A DNA stretch of 64,000 nt from Paractinoplanes brasiliensis (GCF_004362215.1 NZ_SNWR01000001.1:1922001-1986000), one strand, 5' to 3'. Counted from the stretch's first letter, positions 8,928-17,350 are shown. Translations and numbers: made by a program. Notes: generated from the sequence alone by a model not told the origin.

Positions 8928-9808
8928 ACCAGACTCCTGGTTCGCACCGTGAACAAGCCCTGCGGGCGCAGCTGCAGGAAGACGATCACGAGGATGAAGG
9001 CGAGCACCTGCGCCAAGCTGCCGGTTGTCCAGTAGGCGAAGAACGAGAGCGCGACGCCCACCGCCCATCCGGCAAGGATCGTGCCCTTGAGCTGGCCGAT
9101 GCCGCCGGCGGCGACGACGAGGAAGGCGGGGATGATGTACTGCGCGCCCATCTGGGAGTTCGTGCCGCCGATGAGCGACGCGGCCACGCCGGCGACCCCG
9201 GCCAGACCTGACCCCACAAAGAAGGTGAGGCGGTCGACCGTACGGGTGGGGATGCCCGACGTCTCAGCGAGGTCCCGGTTGTGCACGGTCGCCCGGATGC
9301 GGCGGCCGAACGAGGAGTACTTGAGCCAGGCTGCCAGCGCGGCGACGCAGACGGCCGCGAGCACGATGGTGAACAGCTGCCGAAGGGGCCATTGGTAGCC
9401 GAGGATGTTCAGCTGCCCGTCGAGCCAGCCGGGTTTCTCCACCGGGACACCCTGGGACGGGAAGATGTGCAGTGCCGCCTGCTGCAGGATCAAGCCGACA
9501 CCCACCGTGACGAGCAGGGTGTCGAGGGGCCGGCGGTACATCCATTGGATGATGGTGACCTCCAGCAGAAGGCCGAACAGGCCGGCGACGACGAACGCGA
9601 CCGGCAGCGCGACCGGGATCGACAGATTGCTGGCGGAGATGACCTGCTGGACCAGGTAGGCGGCGAAGGCGCCGATCATGAGGAACTCGCCGTGAGCCAT
9701 ATTGATCACGCCCATCTGGCCGAAGGTGAGCGAGAGGCCCAGCGCGGCGAGCAGGAGCAACGCACCTTGTGCGCTGCCGTTCAGCAGCGGTGCGATCAAT
9801 GCGTCCAC
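8924..9808 (-). CDS. urtB: Urea/amide ABC transporter permease UrtB
   Basis: A 294-aa LivH-type permease; MGVINMAHGEFLMIGAF is the diagnostic N-terminal motif of the family. I prefer GTG 9808 (VDALIAPLLNG) because an AGAGAG element lies about 9 bases upstream; GTG 9814 is a close alternative. A strong hairpin at 9850-9883 separates it from urtA, so it may be made in smaller amount than the binding protein. Confidence 0.91.
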   Translation of the reverse strand: MDALIAPLLNGSAQGALLLLAALGLSLTFGQMGVINMAHGEFLMIGAFAAYLVQQVISASNLSIPVALPVAFVVAGLFGLLLEVTIIQWMYRRPLDTLLVTVGVGLILQQAALHIFPSQGVPVEKPGWLDGQLNILGYQWPLRQLFTIVLAAVCVAALAAWLKYSSFGRRIRATVHNRDLAETSGIPTRTVDRLTFFVGSGLAGVAGVAASLIGGTNSQMGAQYIIPAFLVVAAGGIGQLKGTILAGWAVGVALSFFAYWTTGSLAQVLAFILVIVFLQLRPQGLFTVRTRSLV

Positions 9809-9849
9809 ATGCACTCGCTCTCTGGTTCGAAAAGACAGTGACGGTGGGC

Positions 9850-9883
9850 GCGGGGTTGCCTGCCGGGCGACACGCAACCCCGC
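9850..9883 (-). promoter_or_regulatory. Intercistronic hairpin between urtA and urtB
   Basis: GCGGGGTTGC (9850-9859) and GCAACCCCGC (9874-9883) form a perfect 10-bp stem with a 14-base loop, directly after the urtA stop at 9901. No T-run follows in the direction of transcription, so it is more likely an mRNA-stabilising or partial-termination element than a full terminator. Such hairpins commonly raise solute-binding-protein levels above those of the permease. Confidence 0.7.
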
Positions 9884-9900
9884 ATCCGGGTGAAGGGGAA

Positions 9901-11199
9901 TCAGCCCGCTGCGTCCACGAGCTGCTTGCGGATGTCGGCCGGGAACCAGTCGTAGCCCTCGAGGTACGGGTCGGGCTTGATGAAGCCGTCGGAGGCCCAG
10001 GCGATGTCGAACTGGTTCTTGGAGTTGATCTGACCGATGTGGCCGGGCTTGGAGATGTGGTGGTTCTTCCCGTCGAGCGTGACCTTGCCCTCCGGCGCGT
10101 CGAACGTGATGGTGTTCTTCTTCGCCGCCTCGTTCACCGCGTCGACGTCGAACGAGCCGGCCGCCTCGACGAGGGCCTTGTACAGGTACAGCGAGATGTA
10201 GGCGGCCTCCATCGGGTCGGAGGTGACGCCGCTGCTGCCGGGGTAGGCCTTCCAGCTCTCGATGAACTTCGGGTTGGTGGGCGTCTTGAGCGACTGGAAG
10301 TAGTTCCAGGACGCGTAGTGGCCGGTGACCTCGTGGCCCATCGCCGGCGCTTCCTCCTCGGCGATCGACACCGAGATGATCGGCGTCGTCTTGGCGTTGA
10401 GGCCGGCGTCGTAGTACGCCTTGATGAAGCCGACGTTCGACGAGCCGTTGATGGTGTTGAAGATGAAGTCGGGCTTCGCGGCCACGATCTTCGCCACCTG
10501 GCTGGTCCAGTCGTCCTTGTCGAGGGGCACGTACTCCTCCCCAACGATCTGGATGCCCAGCTTGGCCGCGTACAGCTTGATGATCGCGTTCGCGGTGCGC
10601 GGGAAGACGTAGTCGCTGCCGGCGAGGAACAGCTTCTTCACCCCCTTGGAGGCGAGGAAGTCCATCGCCGGGATGATCTGCTGGTTCGTGGTCGCCCCGG
10701 TGTAGTAGATGTTCGGCGACGACTCGAGCCCCTCGTACTGCACCGGGTAGAAGAAGAGGCCGTTGTGCTTCTCGACGACCGGCTTGACGGCCTTGCGAGA
10801 GGACGAGGTCCAGCCACCGAAGATCGCAGCGACGCAGTCCTGGGTCAGCAGCTTCTCGGTCTTCTCCGCGAAGGTGGGCCAGTCCGTGGCGCCGTCCTCC
10901 TGGATGTACGCGATCTTCTTGCCGAGGATGCCGCCGCCGGCGTTGATCTCGTCGGCGGCCATGTGCAGCACGTTGGAGACGGTCTTCTCAGAGATCGCCA
11001 TGCCACCGGTAAGGGAGTTGAGGAAGCCGAGCTTGATGGTGTTGCCGGAGGTGTCGACGCAACTGGGCGCCGCGGACGTCCCGCTGCCGGCCGCTTCGTC
11101 GCCGGCTCGGGCGCCGCAACCGGCGAGCACGAGGGCCACGGTCGTCCCGATGGCGCCCATGGCCGTGAGCGTGCGCAACCGCTTGCTGGTGGTGGACAT
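9901..11199 (-). CDS. urtA: Urea/short-chain amide ABC transporter binding lipoprotein UrtA
   Basis: A 432-aa periplasmic-type binding protein. ATG 11199 starts a lipoprotein signal: basic MSTTSKRLR, a hydrophobic core and lipobox LAGC with Cys28. The mature protein matches UrtA/FmdD: IKLGFLNSLTGGMAISE, IQEDGATDWPTFAEK, FFYPVQYEGLESSPNI and EGYDWFPADIRKQ near the end. It delivers urea or short amides to UrtBC. No urease, urea carboxylase or amidase gene is in the window, so the metabolic outlet lies elsewhere. It is first in the operon. Confidence 0.93.
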   Translation of the reverse strand: MSTTSKRLRTLTAMGAIGTTVALVLAGCGARAGDEAAGSGTSAAPSCVDTSGNTIKLGFLNSLTGGMAISEKTVSNVLHMAADEINAGGGILGKKIAYIQEDGATDWPTFAEKTEKLLTQDCVAAIFGGWTSSSRKAVKPVVEKHNGLFFYPVQYEGLESSPNIYYTGATTNQQIIPAMDFLASKGVKKLFLAGSDYVFPRTANAIIKLYAAKLGIQIVGEEYVPLDKDDWTSQVAKIVAAKPDFIFNTINGSSNVGFIKAYYDAGLNAKTTPIISVSIAEEEAPAMGHEVTGHYASWNYFQSLKTPTNPKFIESWKAYPGSSGVTSDPMEAAYISLYLYKALVEAAGSFDVDAVNEAAKKNTITFDAPEGKVTLDGKNHHISKPGHIGQINSKNQFDIAWASDGFIKPDPYLEGYDWFPADIRKQLVDAAG

Positions 11200-11512
11200 A
11201 TGTGGGAACTCCGTTCCTGGTGAAGGGGGCGTGACGCGGGGTCGTGGCACTGCGTCCCGAACTCCCCGCCCCTTGCCGCCGGCCAGGTTCAGTCGGCTGC
11301 TGCAGGTGAGATCAGATTGACCCTGAGTCATTACTCTGACATTTCTTGGATGTTCCAACTCTGTAGCCGGAGAACCGATCAAGATGCGATTCCCCAGCAA
11401 GAGCAAGGATTCTCAAGAGAAGTTGATGTCAGGGTTCTGCCACTCAGCAGCGACGGAGTGGAGGCATGGCACACTTTTGACATCCGAGAGGCGGGCCTCG
11501 CCGCCGCCTGGC
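11200..11512 (-). promoter_or_regulatory. Upstream region of urtA, 313 bases, with an inverted repeat
   Basis: This gene-free stretch must hold the promoter of the urea operon, since the next gene upstream (11513) ends before it. A perfect inverted repeat TTGGA-TGT-TCCAA lies at 11346-11358, and TGAC/GTCA half-sites flank 11320-11332. On the minus strand a TAATGA hexamer downstream of TTGGAA is a weak promoter candidate. I see no clear GlnR consensus by eye, though nitrogen control would be expected. The purine-rich GGAG before ATG 11199 is the ribosome site. Confidence 0.4.
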
Positions 11513-12529
11513 CTACCGGGTGAAGACCGGCTTGGCCGGCGGCGGTTCGAGCAGGATGTCGATGGCGTCGTCGTAGCCGTACGGGCCGGTCAGCATCGGC
11601 GCCGGGTTCAGGGTTCCGTTGCCGATCAGGCGGAGCACGTCGGGCACGTACGGGCTCGCGTGGGGCGGCCCGGTCACGATGGTGATGCCTGTCCCGTACA
11701 GGGCGAAGTACGGCAGGCGCAGCTCGGTGAAGTAGACGGACCGGATGACGCACGTGCCGCCGGGGCGGGTGGACAGGAGCGCGCACCGGAAGCCCGCCGG
11801 GTCGGCCGAGGCGTCCACGACCAGGTCGAAGGCGCCGTCGAGCCGGTCGGGATACGCGCTGACGGCGGGGACGACGGCGCCCAGGGCAGCGGCCGTCGCG
11901 CGTCGTGCCTCGTCGGTGTCGAGATAGGTGACCTTCGGGGCCCCGAGGGCGATGGCGCTGGCGACTGTCAGCAACCCGAGGCTGGCAGTTCCGCCTACGA
12001 CGAGCACGTCGGCGTCGGGGTGGGCCGCGAGTGCCGGCCGTACGGCCTGGAAGGCGTCGGTGAGGTTGTCGGCGGCCGAGGCGGCCAGGAACGGGTCGAC
12101 CGCGGGCGGCAGCGGTGTCAGGTTGTGCCCGGCCCACGGAACCCGTACGAGGTCGTCGAACAACCCTCCCCAGTGCCCACCGACGTTCGTCCCGTACGAG
12201 GCGAGACGGGGCACCGAGGCGCAGGCGCCGGGGAGGTCGCGCCGGCAGTTCTCGCAGGCGCCGCAGCTGATGTGCCAGGGGATGACCACCCGCTGGCCGA
12301 CCGTCAGCGCGGTGTTGCCGTCGGCGAGGGCGACGACCTCGCCGACCGCTTCGTGGCCGAGGGCGAACGGGGGTTCGAAGGGGGCCGGCGACGCCACGAT
12401 CCAGCGGTCGAGATCGCAGGAAGCCGAGGCGATCGGGCGCACCAGCGCGTCCGCCGGCGCCGACAGGCGAGGTGCGGGCCGGTCCTGCCATTCCAGGCGA
12501 CGGGGGCCGGTGAGGACGAGGCTTCGCAT
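11513..12529 (-). CDS. Zinc-dependent alcohol dehydrogenase-like oxidoreductase (MDR superfamily)
   Basis: A 338-aa medium-chain dehydrogenase/reductase. Catalytic zinc ligands are visible in SASCDLDRW (Cys about 38) and in LGHEAVGEV. The structural zinc loop is CGACENCRRDLPGAC. The Rossmann segment is DVLVVGGTASLGLLTVASA. Family members oxidise alcohols or polyols with NAD(P); the substrate is unknown. ATG 12529 follows GGGAG. It is divergent from a TetR gene with a triple-TCTAGA palindrome between them, so it is almost certainly the repressed target. Confidence 0.87.
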   Translation of the reverse strand: MRSLVLTGPRRLEWQDRPAPRLSAPADALVRPIASASCDLDRWIVASPAPFEPPFALGHEAVGEVVALADGNTALTVGQRVVIPWHISCGACENCRRDLPGACASVPRLASYGTNVGGHWGGLFDDLVRVPWAGHNLTPLPPAVDPFLAASAADNLTDAFQAVRPALAAHPDADVLVVGGTASLGLLTVASAIALGAPKVTYLDTDEARRATAAALGAVVPAVSAYPDRLDGAFDLVVDASADPAGFRCALLSTRPGGTCVIRSVYFTELRLPYFALYGTGITIVTGPPHASPYVPDVLRLIGNGTLNPAPMLTGPYGYDDAIDILLEPPPAKPVFTR

Positions 12530-12545
12530 GGGTCTCCCGACACGA

Positions 12546-12579
12546 TCTAGAGGGAACTCTCTAGAGAGAGGACTCTAGA
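12546..12579. promoter_or_regulatory. Symmetric triple TCTAGA operator in a divergent promoter
   Basis: TCTAGA occurs at 12546, 12560 and 12574, an exact 14-base period. The middle copy is the core of a perfect 12-bp palindrome CTCTCTAGAGAG (12557-12568), and the outer copies form TCTAGAG/CTCTAGA arms (12546-12552 and 12573-12579) about the same dyad axis. The element fills much of the 74-base gap between the dehydrogenase and TetR starts. Binding of the TetR product, perhaps as stacked dimers, is inferred. Confidence 0.7.
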
Positions 12580-12591
12580 TGGCGGGTTGGG

Positions 12592-12597
12592 TATCTT
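12592..12597 (+). promoter_or_regulatory. Candidate -10 hexamer of a leaderless TetR transcript
   Basis: TATCTT fits the actinobacterial TANNNT -10 consensus and ends 6 bases before the GTG start at 12604, leaving no room for a Shine-Dalgarno sequence. The third TCTAGA of the operator lies within the putative promoter spacer, so repressor binding would block RNA polymerase. Confidence 0.45.
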
Positions 12598-12603
12598 CAA
12601 CCC

Positions 12604-13194
12604 GTGCCCCGCCTCGTCCACGACACCTCGGCGATCCTCGACGCGGCCGCACGGCTGCTCACCTCGGGGAGCGGGGACACCCTCACGATGGCCGGCGTGA
12701 TCCGGGAAGCGGGGGTCTCCAGCGGCTCCGTCTATCACCGCTTCCCCAACCGCGCGGCCCTGCTCGCCGCCGTGTGGAACCGGGCCGTGCGGGGCTTCCA
12801 CGAAGAGCTGTATCCCCTGTTCGCCGGTGAGCCGGTGGCCGCGGCGGTCGCGCTGGGGCGCCGCACGGTGTCCTGGTGCCGCGCCAACCCCACCGACGCG
12901 CGGGTGCTGCTGGCCGGCCCCGGATCCCTCGAACCTGCTGCCTGGCCCGCCGAGAGCCGGGCGTGGCGAGAAGCCGACCAGGCACGCTGGGACCAGGACG
13001 TCCGCCGCCTGGTGGATGACCTCAAGGCCGCGACCGGGCTCCCGACCGCCGAGATCCTGCTCGTCGTGGTCGACCTGCCCTACGCCGCCGTACGCCGGTA
13101 CCTCGGCGCCGGTCGGGAAGTGCCGGCCAACCTCGACGGCATCGTCGCGCGTCTCATCCGAACCCAGCTCAGCGCTCCGGCCGGTCCCCCGTGA
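12604..13194 (+). CDS. TetR family regulator of the divergent dehydrogenase
   Basis: A 196-aa TetR protein beginning at GTG 12604 (VPRLVHDTSAILDAAARLL). The helix-turn-helix is LTMAGVIREAGVSSGSVYHRF, about residues 27-47, followed by PNRAALLAAVW. The C-terminal domain (about 75-190) is the variable ligand pocket. It is divergently arranged with the alcohol dehydrogenase and probably autoregulates through the operator at 12546-12579. Its last 26 bases overlap the 3' end of the convergent DUF899 gene. Confidence 0.9.
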   Translation: MPRLVHDTSAILDAAARLLTSGSGDTLTMAGVIREAGVSSGSVYHRFPNRAALLAAVWNRAVRGFHEELYPLFAGEPVAAAVALGRRTVSWCRANPTDARVLLAGPGSLEPAAWPAESRAWREADQARWDQDVRRLVDDLKAATGLPTAEILLVVVDLPYAAVRRYLGAGREVPANLDGIVARLIRTQLSAPAGPP

Positions 13195-13867
13195 GATCCT
13201 CGCCGTACAGGCGGGCCACATCGGGCGAGTCGAGCCAGCCGCTGTACGCCGGTTTCTGCGGCCAGCCCTCCGGCGAGTCCTGCCAATCCTCCTGCCGCCC
13301 GTACGGCAGCACGTCGACCAGCGGGAACGTATAGGTGAGCTGCTCGACGCCGCGGCCCGAGGTGTGCCAGGTGCGATAGACGGTCTCGCCGTCGCGCAGG
13401 AAGACGTTGAGCGCGAAACCGCCGCCGGGCGGAGCATCGACATCTGCCCCGAACGGGCTGCCGGCGGTGGAATACCAGGTCATCTTGTTGCCGACACGCT
13501 TCGCGTACGCCAAGGCCTCGTCGATGGCGCCCTGAGTCACGATCACAAAGCGCGCGTCGTAGTTGTCGAGAAAACCGAGCCGGGTGAACACCGAGGTGAA
13601 GCTGGTGCAGCCGCCGCACTGCCACTCGGCGCCCGGTTGCCACATGTGGTTGTAGACGATCAGCTGCGACCGGCCCTCGAAAATGTCGACCAGCCGAACC
13701 GGCCCCCCGGCCCCGACCAGAACGTAGTCGGGCATACGCACCATCGGAAGCCGGCGCCTCTGCGCGGCGATCGCGTCGAGCTCCTTGGTGGCGGCCTTTT
13801 CCCGTACGCGTAACGCCTCAAGCTCTTCACGCCAGGTCGCTTCCTCCACAACGGGCGGCATTGCCAT
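13169..13867 (-). CDS. DUF899 family thioredoxin-like protein
   Basis: A 232-aa protein of the DUF899 family, thioredoxin-fold proteins of unknown reaction. Typical motifs are LIVYNHMW, GAEWQCGGCTSF (the paired cysteines), NYDARFVIVTQG and FALNVFLRDGETVYRTW. ATG 13867 lies 9 bases after AGGAG; an ATG at 13876 abuts the AGGAG and is less likely. It is sometimes found with other stress or xenobiotic genes. It converges on the TetR gene with a 26-base overlap. Confidence 0.85.
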   Translation of the reverse strand: MAMPPVVEEATWREELEALRVREKAATKELDAIAAQRRRLPMVRMPDYVLVGAGGPVRLVDIFEGRSQLIVYNHMWQPGAEWQCGGCTSFTSVFTRLGFLDNYDARFVIVTQGAIDEALAYAKRVGNKMTWYSTAGSPFGADVDAPPGGGFALNVFLRDGETVYRTWHTSGRGVEQLTYTFPLVDVLPYGRQEDWQDSPEGWPQKPAYSGWLDSPDVARLYGEDLTGDRPER

Positions 13868-13977
13868 GATCACCATCTCCTTTCGCCTGCGAATCGACCG
13901 GACTCCAGCGTCCCGCGTTCGCTGACGATTTTCCCCTTGTCAGCCCGAGCGGCGCGCGAACGGACCAGGCCAGGCGG

Positions 13978-14889
13978 TCACAGTGGGAAAGTGCCGTGGC
14001 GCCAGTGCCAGGACCGGCCGGCCTTCAGGTGGTCGATGACGGCGCGCTGCAGGACCGTACGGCGAGGAAGCTGGGCCAACGGCGCGGAGAGCGTCCGGAA
14101 GGCGAACCTCAGCACCTCGACGTCGGGGTCGAGACCTTCCGGTTCCTCGTACGGGGAAAGGGTGAAACGCTGCTGGAATCTGATGATGTTGGATTCGGCG
14201 GGCAGGTATTCCCGCAGTTGCGGGTCGAGCAGCCAGGAACCGCAGGAGAAAGTCTTGTACGACTCCGCCGGGAAATGGCGTGGGAAGAACTCGCGGGCCT
14301 CGTCCAGCGACGCGTCGATCGCCTGCGGGGTCAGGGGGCCGGATTCGGGGATGTGCAGGCTGAGGGCGGTGTCGCCGCGCTGGAATTGCAGGCGGCCCAG
14401 TTCGTAGAGGCCGCCGCGCGCGTGCAGGGTCAGCCAGCTTTGCATGACGGGCCACCCCTCGCCGTTCATGCGACGGTTGACGGCCAGGTTGCGGCCCAGG
14501 TCGGCGAGCGTCGCCCACGACACGGAATCGGGGATGCCGTGGTCCCGGTGGTACTGCCGGACGTCGTCGAGCAGGGCCAGATAGACGTAGACGAAATAGC
14601 GCGGGAGCTCGGGACCGGGGGCCAGCCAGCCGTAGCCGCCGAGGTCGGCGCGGACCAGGGCGATCGAGCGGTCGAGCAGCCAGGTCAGCTCGGGAGTCCA
14701 CGACACCGAAGGCCAGCCGGCCATGATGTCGGTGGCGTCCTCCGGGCGTACGGCCAATTGGCCGAGGATTCGCGGGGCGTCGGCTTTCGCGCACAGCGGG
14801 GCCGACGGAAGGTCGCCGGCCAGGTGGTGCACGCGTTCGATTTCCCGGAGGGGCACGCCGAGCCGGGTTGCGATGCCGTTCAGGTCCAC
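13978..14889 (-). CDS. Acyltransferase-domain protein (GNAT-like C-terminal domain type), coupled to P450
   Basis: A 303-aa protein starting at GTG 14889, which overlaps the P450 stop by 10 bases; the open frame upstream is an artefact of the P450 gene. It resembles actinobacterial proteins annotated as acyltransferase-domain proteins: ARGGLYELGRLQFQRG, LHIPESGPLTPQAIDASL, FSCGSWLLDPQLREYL and SNIIRFQQRFTL. No enzymatic assay is known to me for this group. Coupling to a cytochrome P450 suggests joint tailoring of a small molecule. Confidence 0.75.
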   Translation of the reverse strand: MDLNGIATRLGVPLREIERVHHLAGDLPSAPLCAKADAPRILGQLAVRPEDATDIMAGWPSVSWTPELTWLLDRSIALVRADLGGYGWLAPGPELPRYFVYVYLALLDDVRQYHRDHGIPDSVSWATLADLGRNLAVNRRMNGEGWPVMQSWLTLHARGGLYELGRLQFQRGDTALSLHIPESGPLTPQAIDASLDEAREFFPRHFPAESYKTFSCGSWLLDPQLREYLPAESNIIRFQQRFTLSPYEEPEGLDPDVEVLRFAFRTLSAPLAQLPRRTVLQRAVIDHLKAGRSWHWRHGTFPL

Positions 14890-16085
14890 GCCGGGAATAG
14901 TAAGGGGAGTTCGTTCGGGCCGTGGGTGCCTATGGCCGGGCGCCACGTCACCTCGCCGGTGATGAGCGGGGGGCCGAAACGGCGTGTCAGGACGGGCAGG
15001 GATTCGGCCAGTTCGGCCTGGGCGAGCGCGGCGCCGAGGCAGTAGTGGGGGCCTGCGCCGAATTGGAGCAGCGGGGGTTCCCGTACGGCGGTGATGTCGA
15101 AAACGTGGCCGCCGGGATAGGCGCGCGGGTCCCGTTGAGCGGTCACGACCGCCATGGTCACGAAGGTGCCGGCTGTTATCGGCAAGCCCTGGAACTCGAA
15201 ATCCTGGGCGGCCCGCCGGAACACGCTCGCCGCCGAGGGTCGCCAGCGCATCGACTCGTTGACGGCATTGCCGGTCAATTCCGGGCGGTCGCGCAGCAGA
15301 GTCCATTGCCCGGGGTGTTCGGCGAACGTCACCATCATGTTCGAGAGCTGGTGACGGGTGTTGTCATGCGCGCCGAAAACCAGGGTGACCAGCAGGTTGC
15401 GCAATTCTGCGCGGGTGATCGCGTTGTCGGACTCCCCCGCCGCGACCATTCTCGAAATGAGGTCGTCGGCCGGACGTTTCGCCTTTTCTTCGATCAAAGT
15501 TCCCACGTACGCGTCCAGGCCCGTGACCGCCCGTTCGACGCGAGCCGCCGTGTCGCCGCCGGCCGCCAGCGCGAAGATCATGCCGATGTCGCCGGCCCAG
15601 GCGCTGAAAAGATCGTGGTCGGCGGCGGGCACCCCCAGCAGCTCGCTCAGCACGGCCAGCGGCAGCCGGTCGGCGAAGGCGGTTACGAAATCGGCGTCGG
15701 CGACCTCGTCGGCCAGCGCCTCGGCCGTGGACCGGATGAACGGCCGCAACGCGTCGATCGTACGGGGTGTGAAGGAACGGCTGACCAGCGTGCGCAGCCG
15801 GCGGTGCTCGGCGCCGTCCCGGTTGACGATCATCGGGACCCACCAGTCGTGAATGGGCCCGGACGTGATGCCGTTGCCGCTCAGGTAGCTGTCGCCGCCA
15901 TGGTCGAGCCGGCGGTCGCGGAGCAGTTCGTGCGTCTCGGCGTACCGCAGCACGAGCGGGCCGAGCGGGCAATCGGCGTACCAGCCGGCCTCCTGAGCCG
16001 CGAACACCTCCGGCGCCGTGAAGTCGAACGCCGGGTCGACCACATTGAGGAACGTCACGGTCACCAAGTGTTGCGCATCGGTCAC
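14880..16085 (-). CDS. Cytochrome P450
   Basis: A soluble bacterial P450 of about 401 aa. The heme loop is FGAGPHYCLGAALA with the ligand Cys near residue 349, the K-helix ExxR is VNESMRW, and the I-helix carries VFGAHDNTRH, where the acid/threonine pair is kept but the usual AGxDT is altered. GTG 16085 is my chosen start (a GAGG lies about 12 bases upstream); GTG 16064 is an alternative. No ferredoxin gene is adjacent, so electrons must come from a distant partner. The substrate is unknown. Confidence 0.88.
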   Translation of the reverse strand: MTDAQHLVTVTFLNVVDPAFDFTAPEVFAAQEAGWYADCPLGPLVLRYAETHELLRDRRLDHGGDSYLSGNGITSGPIHDWWVPMIVNRDGAEHRRLRTLVSRSFTPRTIDALRPFIRSTAEALADEVADADFVTAFADRLPLAVLSELLGVPAADHDLFSAWAGDIGMIFALAAGGDTAARVERAVTGLDAYVGTLIEEKAKRPADDLISRMVAAGESDNAITRAELRNLLVTLVFGAHDNTRHQLSNMMVTFAEHPGQWTLLRDRPELTGNAVNESMRWRPSAASVFRRAAQDFEFQGLPITAGTFVTMAVVTAQRDPRAYPGGHVFDITAVREPPLLQFGAGPHYCLGAALAQAELAESLPVLTRRFGPPLITGEVTWRPAIGTHGPNELPLLFPAWT

Positions 16086-16098
16086 CAAGAACGGAACC

Positions 16099-17154
16099 TC
16101 AGCGGCGGCGCCAACCGGCCAGGACCCGGTCGATGGTTTCGCGGATCTGCTCGCGGGCCTGGTCCCGCGGCACACCGGCCATCAACATCTCGTCGTAGGG
16201 GGTGTCCTCGTGCCGCACCGAGGCGACCACCGCGCGGGTCACGGCGTCGGCATCGAGCGCCTGCCCGGCGGCGCTGCGACCCACCCGGCCGCTCCCCCGG
16301 GCGCCGGCGTGCATGCTGATCGCGGCCGCACGCTCCGGTGGGCAGCCGGGGAACAGCGCCACGATCTCGTCGGCCAGTTTCTGCTGGAACACCACGTCAC
16401 CGGCCTCGCGCCGGACGCGGTCACGTTCGCGACGCCGGGCCCGGGCGTCCTCGTCGGACAGGCACTGCTGCTCGGCCAGCTCGAGCGCGGCCGGCTCGAC
16501 CAGCAAGCCTTGGCGCTCGTTGCGTTTACGGGACCGGTTGAACCGCACCACCACCGCCGACAACCGGCCGGCCTGCTTGGCGCGGCGGGTCAGGGCGGCG
16601 TCCCCGGCCGGCAGGAACACCAAATGGTCGAGGTCGGCGCAGGCCAGGCAGATCGGCTCGCCGTCCTCCATCATCAGCATGTCGGCCTCGGTCTCGCCGC
16701 AGCCGGCACAGGTGAACGGCCGCGTGGCCAGCAGCACCACCAGGTCGGGCGGCTTGCTCTGCCGGGTCGTGATCCGTTCCTGCTGCTTCTCGGTCAGGTC
16801 GGCCGCCAGCCAATGCACCCGGTACGCCTGTTCCAGCGCCTCGTCACCCGACGCGGTGAAACGCAGCGGCCGCCGGTCGCGGGTGGCGGCCACGTAGCCG
16901 ACCTCGCTGGGCCGCAGACCGCGCTCCTTCACCCAGCGGTGGAAGATCTCCAGCGCGTCGGCCAGCCGGGCGGCGGACACGGCCGCGACCCCTTCGAGAT
17001 GCGGCACGCGGCCCTGCCGCCAGTCGGTCACCAGGCCGGGCGGCAACCAGCCCAGGCCGGTCAGCACGTCGAGCGGGCTCACGTGCCGCTGCCGCTCAAG
17101 CGCCTGCTCAGCGGCGCTCACCACGCGGCGTTCCAGCTTCGAGGCGAACTGCAT
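16099..17154 (-). CDS. DUF2293-like protein with central zinc-ribbon motif
   Basis: A 351-aa protein starting MQFASKLERRVVSAAEQAL. A zinc-binding pattern, CAGCGETEADML followed by ICLACADLDHLVF, lies about residues 145-180. The charged helix DARARRRERDRVRREAGDV leads into a C-terminal segment (about 240-350: ADEIVALFPGCPPERAAAIS) typical of DUF2293. A role in nucleic acid binding is possible but unproven. It lies 13 bases upstream of the P450 start on the same strand and could be cotranscribed. The frame upstream of 17154 is discounted as GC-rich noise. Confidence 0.75.
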   Translation of the reverse strand: MQFASKLERRVVSAAEQALERQRHVSPLDVLTGLGWLPPGLVTDWRQGRVPHLEGVAAVSAARLADALEIFHRWVKERGLRPSEVGYVAATRDRRPLRFTASGDEALEQAYRVHWLAADLTEKQQERITTRQSKPPDLVVLLATRPFTCAGCGETEADMLMMEDGEPICLACADLDHLVFLPAGDAALTRRAKQAGRLSAVVVRFNRSRKRNERQGLLVEPAALELAEQQCLSDEDARARRRERDRVRREAGDVVFQQKLADEIVALFPGCPPERAAAISMHAGARGSGRVGRSAAGQALDADAVTRAVVASVRHEDTPYDEMLMAGVPRDQAREQIRETIDRVLAGWRRR

Positions 17155-17350
17155 GAAGACGCACGCTACCCGCCGCGCAGATGAGCCCTCCACCTCGGAC
17201 GACGTGACGCCCAGAAACCCTCCGGGGCCGCGGTCGACGGGGCAAGCTGGAATGTAAGGCCCGAACCGGCGAAATTTGCGCCCTCGCGAAGGTCGCGGGG
17301 AGCGGAGCGGCGATTGCACGATGGCCTCAGCCGGAACGGCGAGGAGCGTC

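Noticed and set aside
9850..9883. Full transcription terminator after urtA
   Set aside because: No T-run follows the stem on the minus strand and the transporter genes downstream need transcription, so attenuation or mRNA stabilisation is more likely.
11320..11358. GlnR nitrogen-control box before urtA
   Set aside because: The inverted repeats seen do not fit the usual GTnAC/GAAAC spacing well enough to name GlnR; left as an unnamed candidate operator.
17155..17350. Heat-shock operator (CIRCE or HAIR/HspR type) upstream of Hsp70 copy 1
   Set aside because: Reading the region by eye, I find neither TTAGCACTC-N9-GAGTGCTAA nor CTTGAGT-N7-ACTCAAG. The divergent 24317-24493 gap also lacks them.
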